Made by a program: the position numbers and the translations under genes. From assembly GCA_964406345.1 (NCBI GenBank), contig CAYORK010000034.1, positions 1 through 7,312 on the forward strand: a DNA stretch of 7,312 nt. Reading direction: 5' to 3'. Shown here one piece after another: positions 5,460 to 7,312 of the stretch. Origin of the DNA: SYAN01 sp964406345 (GTDB lineage: Bacteria > Actinomycetota > Actinomycetes > Nanopelagicales > Nanopelagicaceae). Below the pieces are notes generated by a model, which was not told the DNA's origin, made no database searches, and saw nothing but the letters and a program-made list of their open reading frames with translations. Every line of letters starts with the position of its first letter. Position 1 is the first letter of the stretch.

Positions 5460-5485
5460 CTTGTACTGCCTTTACTGCTTGTACT
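5460..5485 (-). repeat. Short direct repeats in the 3' untranslated stretch
   Basis: AGTACAAG (minus strand) occurs at 5485-5478 and 5467-5460, exactly 18 nt apart, with related AGTAAAGG between and ACAAGTAGT just upstream. They lie in the 71 nt between the hydrolase stop and the terminator. No reading frame or hairpin accompanies them. They may be simple slippage-derived repeats. Confidence 0.5.
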
Positions 5486-5508
5486 ACTTGTTCCTTAGCT
5501 AACGGGTA

Positions 5509-7146
5509 TTACTCGTTTGCGTAGAACTTGAGCAGAGGTGCTTCGAAGGTGCGATCGAAGGAAAGTCCCCCCGCCCTTCGCATCAAGACAGCAGCCTGTG
5601 CTGGGCTTGGCAACTTGCCAGTGATCGCCGCAAGTGCTCCCAGCTCTGCCATCGTGGTCAATTGCGCCACGGTGTAGTTGCAGTGCTTGGTGCCATTGGC
5701 AGCTGGCTGCGTTGTATCTGGAAGACCAGCCGAAGTGAAGGTCGTGTACTTATCTGGCGGGAAGTTCCAGATGACCATCAGGTTGTTCTTGGTCGATGGA
5801 CGTGGCTTGCCGGCACGGATCGCAGCAACTGCTGCAGTCTTTGCCTTCTCAAGGTTCGCCCTATTGGAGTTGATCAACCACTGCACGTGCCCACCAGGGG
5901 TGGTCGACTCGAATGGCGCCGTCATTGCGATCGTCGGAACGTTGATGACTCCCTTGTGAGAGAGCATCGTGCGCAACTTGGCCAACGCTGCTGGGTTAGC
6001 AGCATCACGAGGCGCAGCCTTGAGCACTCCGAGAAGTGCGTCAGCGGCATCGTTACCGGAGAGTGCAAGGTTGTAGATCGTCTTTGCATCACCGAGTTGT
6101 GCTTCGTAGTCGGTCTGGGTGTTGTCGAAGACTCGACCACCATTGATGCCCTCAAGGTCAGCGACCAAGAGAACACCAAGGATCGCTGCGTCTTGCATAT
6201 TCTGCAGGGTTGCGATCGCAGGTGCTGCACCAAGTACGAACTGTGCGTGTGGCAATGATGCTGGGTCTCCAGGACCTGAGACACCATCAATGTTGGCGCT
6301 GACGTTTGGCAGACCAACCATCTGACCGACGAGTGTCACCGCAGAACGCGATGGCACAAGAGCCTTCACCGCGGCTGGGACTGCTGTAGCAGTCGCAGGC
6401 CATGCACCGGTTGATACAGCTCCAGAGAGTGATGTCAACGCTGCTGCGATCTTGCCGATATCAGTGAGTTGCTCGACGACACCAGCAGTTCCTGAAGAGT
6501 AGCCACCACCCTTGATCGTTGGATCAAAGAAGGTCTTGATGCCCCAGAGAGCATCACCAGCCATCTTCAGAGCGGCCTCAACTGATCCACCGACCATGCA
6601 GAGTGGAACTGCTGCATCGATCAGGTCAGGATGGTTCTCGGCGAGGGCCTGTGTCATGAAGCCGCCACCTGATTCACCCCACGCAACGATCTTCTTGGTG
6701 TTCGGGAATTCCTTCTTCCAGACACCGATCAACTCGACATTGGTCTTGACGCCACTGTCAGAGTTCCAACCAGCCTTGGAGAAGCCAGAGGAGAAGACGC
6801 CATATCCCTTTGAGAGGAGATATGTAGCAACTGCAACCTTGGTCGCCGCATCTGGGCCAGGTGCTTGCTCAGCCAATGATGAATTGGCTACATCGGATCG
6901 CCCTGGAATCGAGATCATCGGGCGATAGCCCTTTGAATAGAGGAATGCAGTTCCATTGAAGTTCAACGGTGCCTGCAATGTGTAGACAGCGCCGTCAGAA
7001 GTTCTTCCCTGACAGCTCTTGATTCCACCAGCGGTCACGCAGACCGGAGTGTTCGCTTGCGCTGCGGTCGGGACGACTGCGAGCGAGAGAGCGACGAGCG
7101 CTGCTGAAGTGAATCCAACAGCGATTGCTTTGAATGTTCTCTTCAT
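5509..7146 (-). CDS. Exported alpha/beta-hydrolase-like protein, substrate unknown
   Basis: The 545-aa protein has a signal peptide: MKRTFK, a hydrophobic core at about 8-25, and likely cleavage at AQA|NT after residue 31. The body carries the nucleophile elbow WGESGGG with the presumed catalytic serine S159, after strand KKIVAW. It is preceded by YGVFSSGFSKAGW and followed by HPDLIDAAVPLC, a pattern of secreted serine esterases and peptidases. A later block NVPTIAMTAPFES, then GGHVQW (402-423), occupies the usual place of the catalytic acid; E413 is a candidate, with no Asp in the expected position. The likely catalytic histidine is H488 in TKHCNYT. Residues about 185-400 form an Ala-rich, probably helical insertion or lid. 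C489 next to the histidine, and C183, could form a disulfide. The fold call is reasonable; family and substrate are not. A modest AAGGGA lies 11 nt before the ATG, whose first base is the last base of the preceding gene's stop (TAATG), implying coupling. Confidence 0.82.
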   Translation of the reverse strand: MKRTFKAIAVGFTSAALVALSLAVVPTAAQANTPVCVTAGGIKSCQGRTSDGAVYTLQAPLNFNGTAFLYSKGYRPMISIPGRSDVANSSLAEQAPGPDAATKVAVATYLLSKGYGVFSSGFSKAGWNSDSGVKTNVELIGVWKKEFPNTKKIVAWGESGGGFMTQALAENHPDLIDAAVPLCMVGGSVEAALKMAGDALWGIKTFFDPTIKGGGYSSGTAGVVEQLTDIGKIAAALTSLSGAVSTGAWPATATAVPAAVKALVPSRSAVTLVGQMVGLPNVSANIDGVSGPGDPASLPHAQFVLGAAPAIATLQNMQDAAILGVLLVADLEGINGGRVFDNTQTDYEAQLGDAKTIYNLALSGNDAADALLGVLKAAPRDAANPAALAKLRTMLSHKGVINVPTIAMTAPFESTTPGGHVQWLINSNRANLEKAKTAAVAAIRAGKPRPSTKNNLMVIWNFPPDKYTTFTSAGLPDTTQPAANGTKHCNYTVAQLTTMAELGALAAITGKLPSPAQAAVLMRRAGGLSFDRTFEAPLLKFYANE

Positions 7147-7312
7147 TATTGTGGCAATCCCTTCGGTGGAAGTGCTGGACGCTTAGAGGTCGTCTTGACC
7201 ACTGGACCGTTTCCGGAATCAGTCGTGTAGACGACGTTCTTCGCCTCGATAGGTAGCAGGGAACCGGTGGCGTTGTACTTGCCGATCCAGTAACCGGTGT
7301 AACCGACGCGGC
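7146..7312 (-). CDS. 3' end of an unrecognised upstream gene
   Basis: An open frame enters from the right edge and ends at TAA (7148-7146) after 54 complete codons. The visible tail begins RVGYTGYWIGKYNATGSLLPI, passes through NVVYTTDSGNGPVV and ends RPALPPKGLPQ. It fits translation better than the other two frames because its stop shares one base with the hydrolase ATG (TAATG), a common actinobacterial coupling arrangement. The aromatic and glycine-rich part could be the end of an extracellular domain and the Pro/Lys-rich end an unstructured tail, but I recognise no family. It is probably co-transcribed with the hydrolase gene, and the pair may share a role. Confidence 0.75.
   Translation of the reverse strand, partial: RVGYTGYWIGKYNATGSLLPIEAKNVVYTTDSGNGPVVKTTSKRPALPPKGLPQ

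Noticed and set aside
5662..6258. Plus-strand open frame of 198 codons opposite the hydrolase gene
   Set aside because: It is a shadow of the long hydrolase frame; its composition (many Arg, Trp, Cys) is typical of an antisense reading and no start signal is seen.

Overview
The window is one continuous minus-strand gene block from an actinobacterium. Three things suggest this: the order tsaE-tsaB-rimI-tsaD followed by groES, an HrcA/CIRCE-type heat-shock operator in front of groES, and mid-range base composition with many exported proteins. The large secreted protein ends in a Pro/Thr linker plus a two-cysteine, Lys-rich tail of a kind I associate with planktonic freshwater Actinobacteria (Nanopelagicales-like). 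That taxonomic guess comes from memory of protein style and was not tested.

Reading in the direction of transcription (right to left): (1) 7312-7146 is the 3' end of an unrecognised gene whose stop codon shares one base with the start of the next. (2) 7146-5509 encodes a 545-aa exported alpha/beta-hydrolase-like protein with a GESGG nucleophile elbow. It is followed by a repeat-bearing 3' untranslated stretch and a strong intrinsic terminator (about 5437-5396). (3) 5380-2846 is the tRNA t6A37 cluster tsaE, tsaB, rimI, tsaD, each pair joined by a 4-nt stop/start overlap. (4) 2812-1193 encodes a 539-aa exported protein of unknown function, 33 nt after tsaD. (5) 1113-285 is a toxin-first HigB/HigA-type toxin-antitoxin module with its own perfect palindromic operator and a probably leaderless toxin mRNA. 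(6) 261-1 holds a sigma70-like promoter, a CIRCE operator at the expected transcription start, a leader of about 120 nt with direct repeats, and the first 34 codons of groES.

Functionally, tsaE, tsaB and tsaD with TsaC from elsewhere install threonylcarbamoyl groups on A37 of ANN-decoding tRNAs; rimI is the usual embedded N-acetyltransferase. groES starts the chaperonin operon. The secreted protein and the toxin-antitoxin pair sit between tsaD and groES, which are often close neighbours in Actinobacteria, so they look like accessory material lodged in a conserved housekeeping neighbourhood. No stretch longer than 300 bases lacks a gene. I saw no tRNA, rRNA, CRISPR array, insertion sequence or replication origin.
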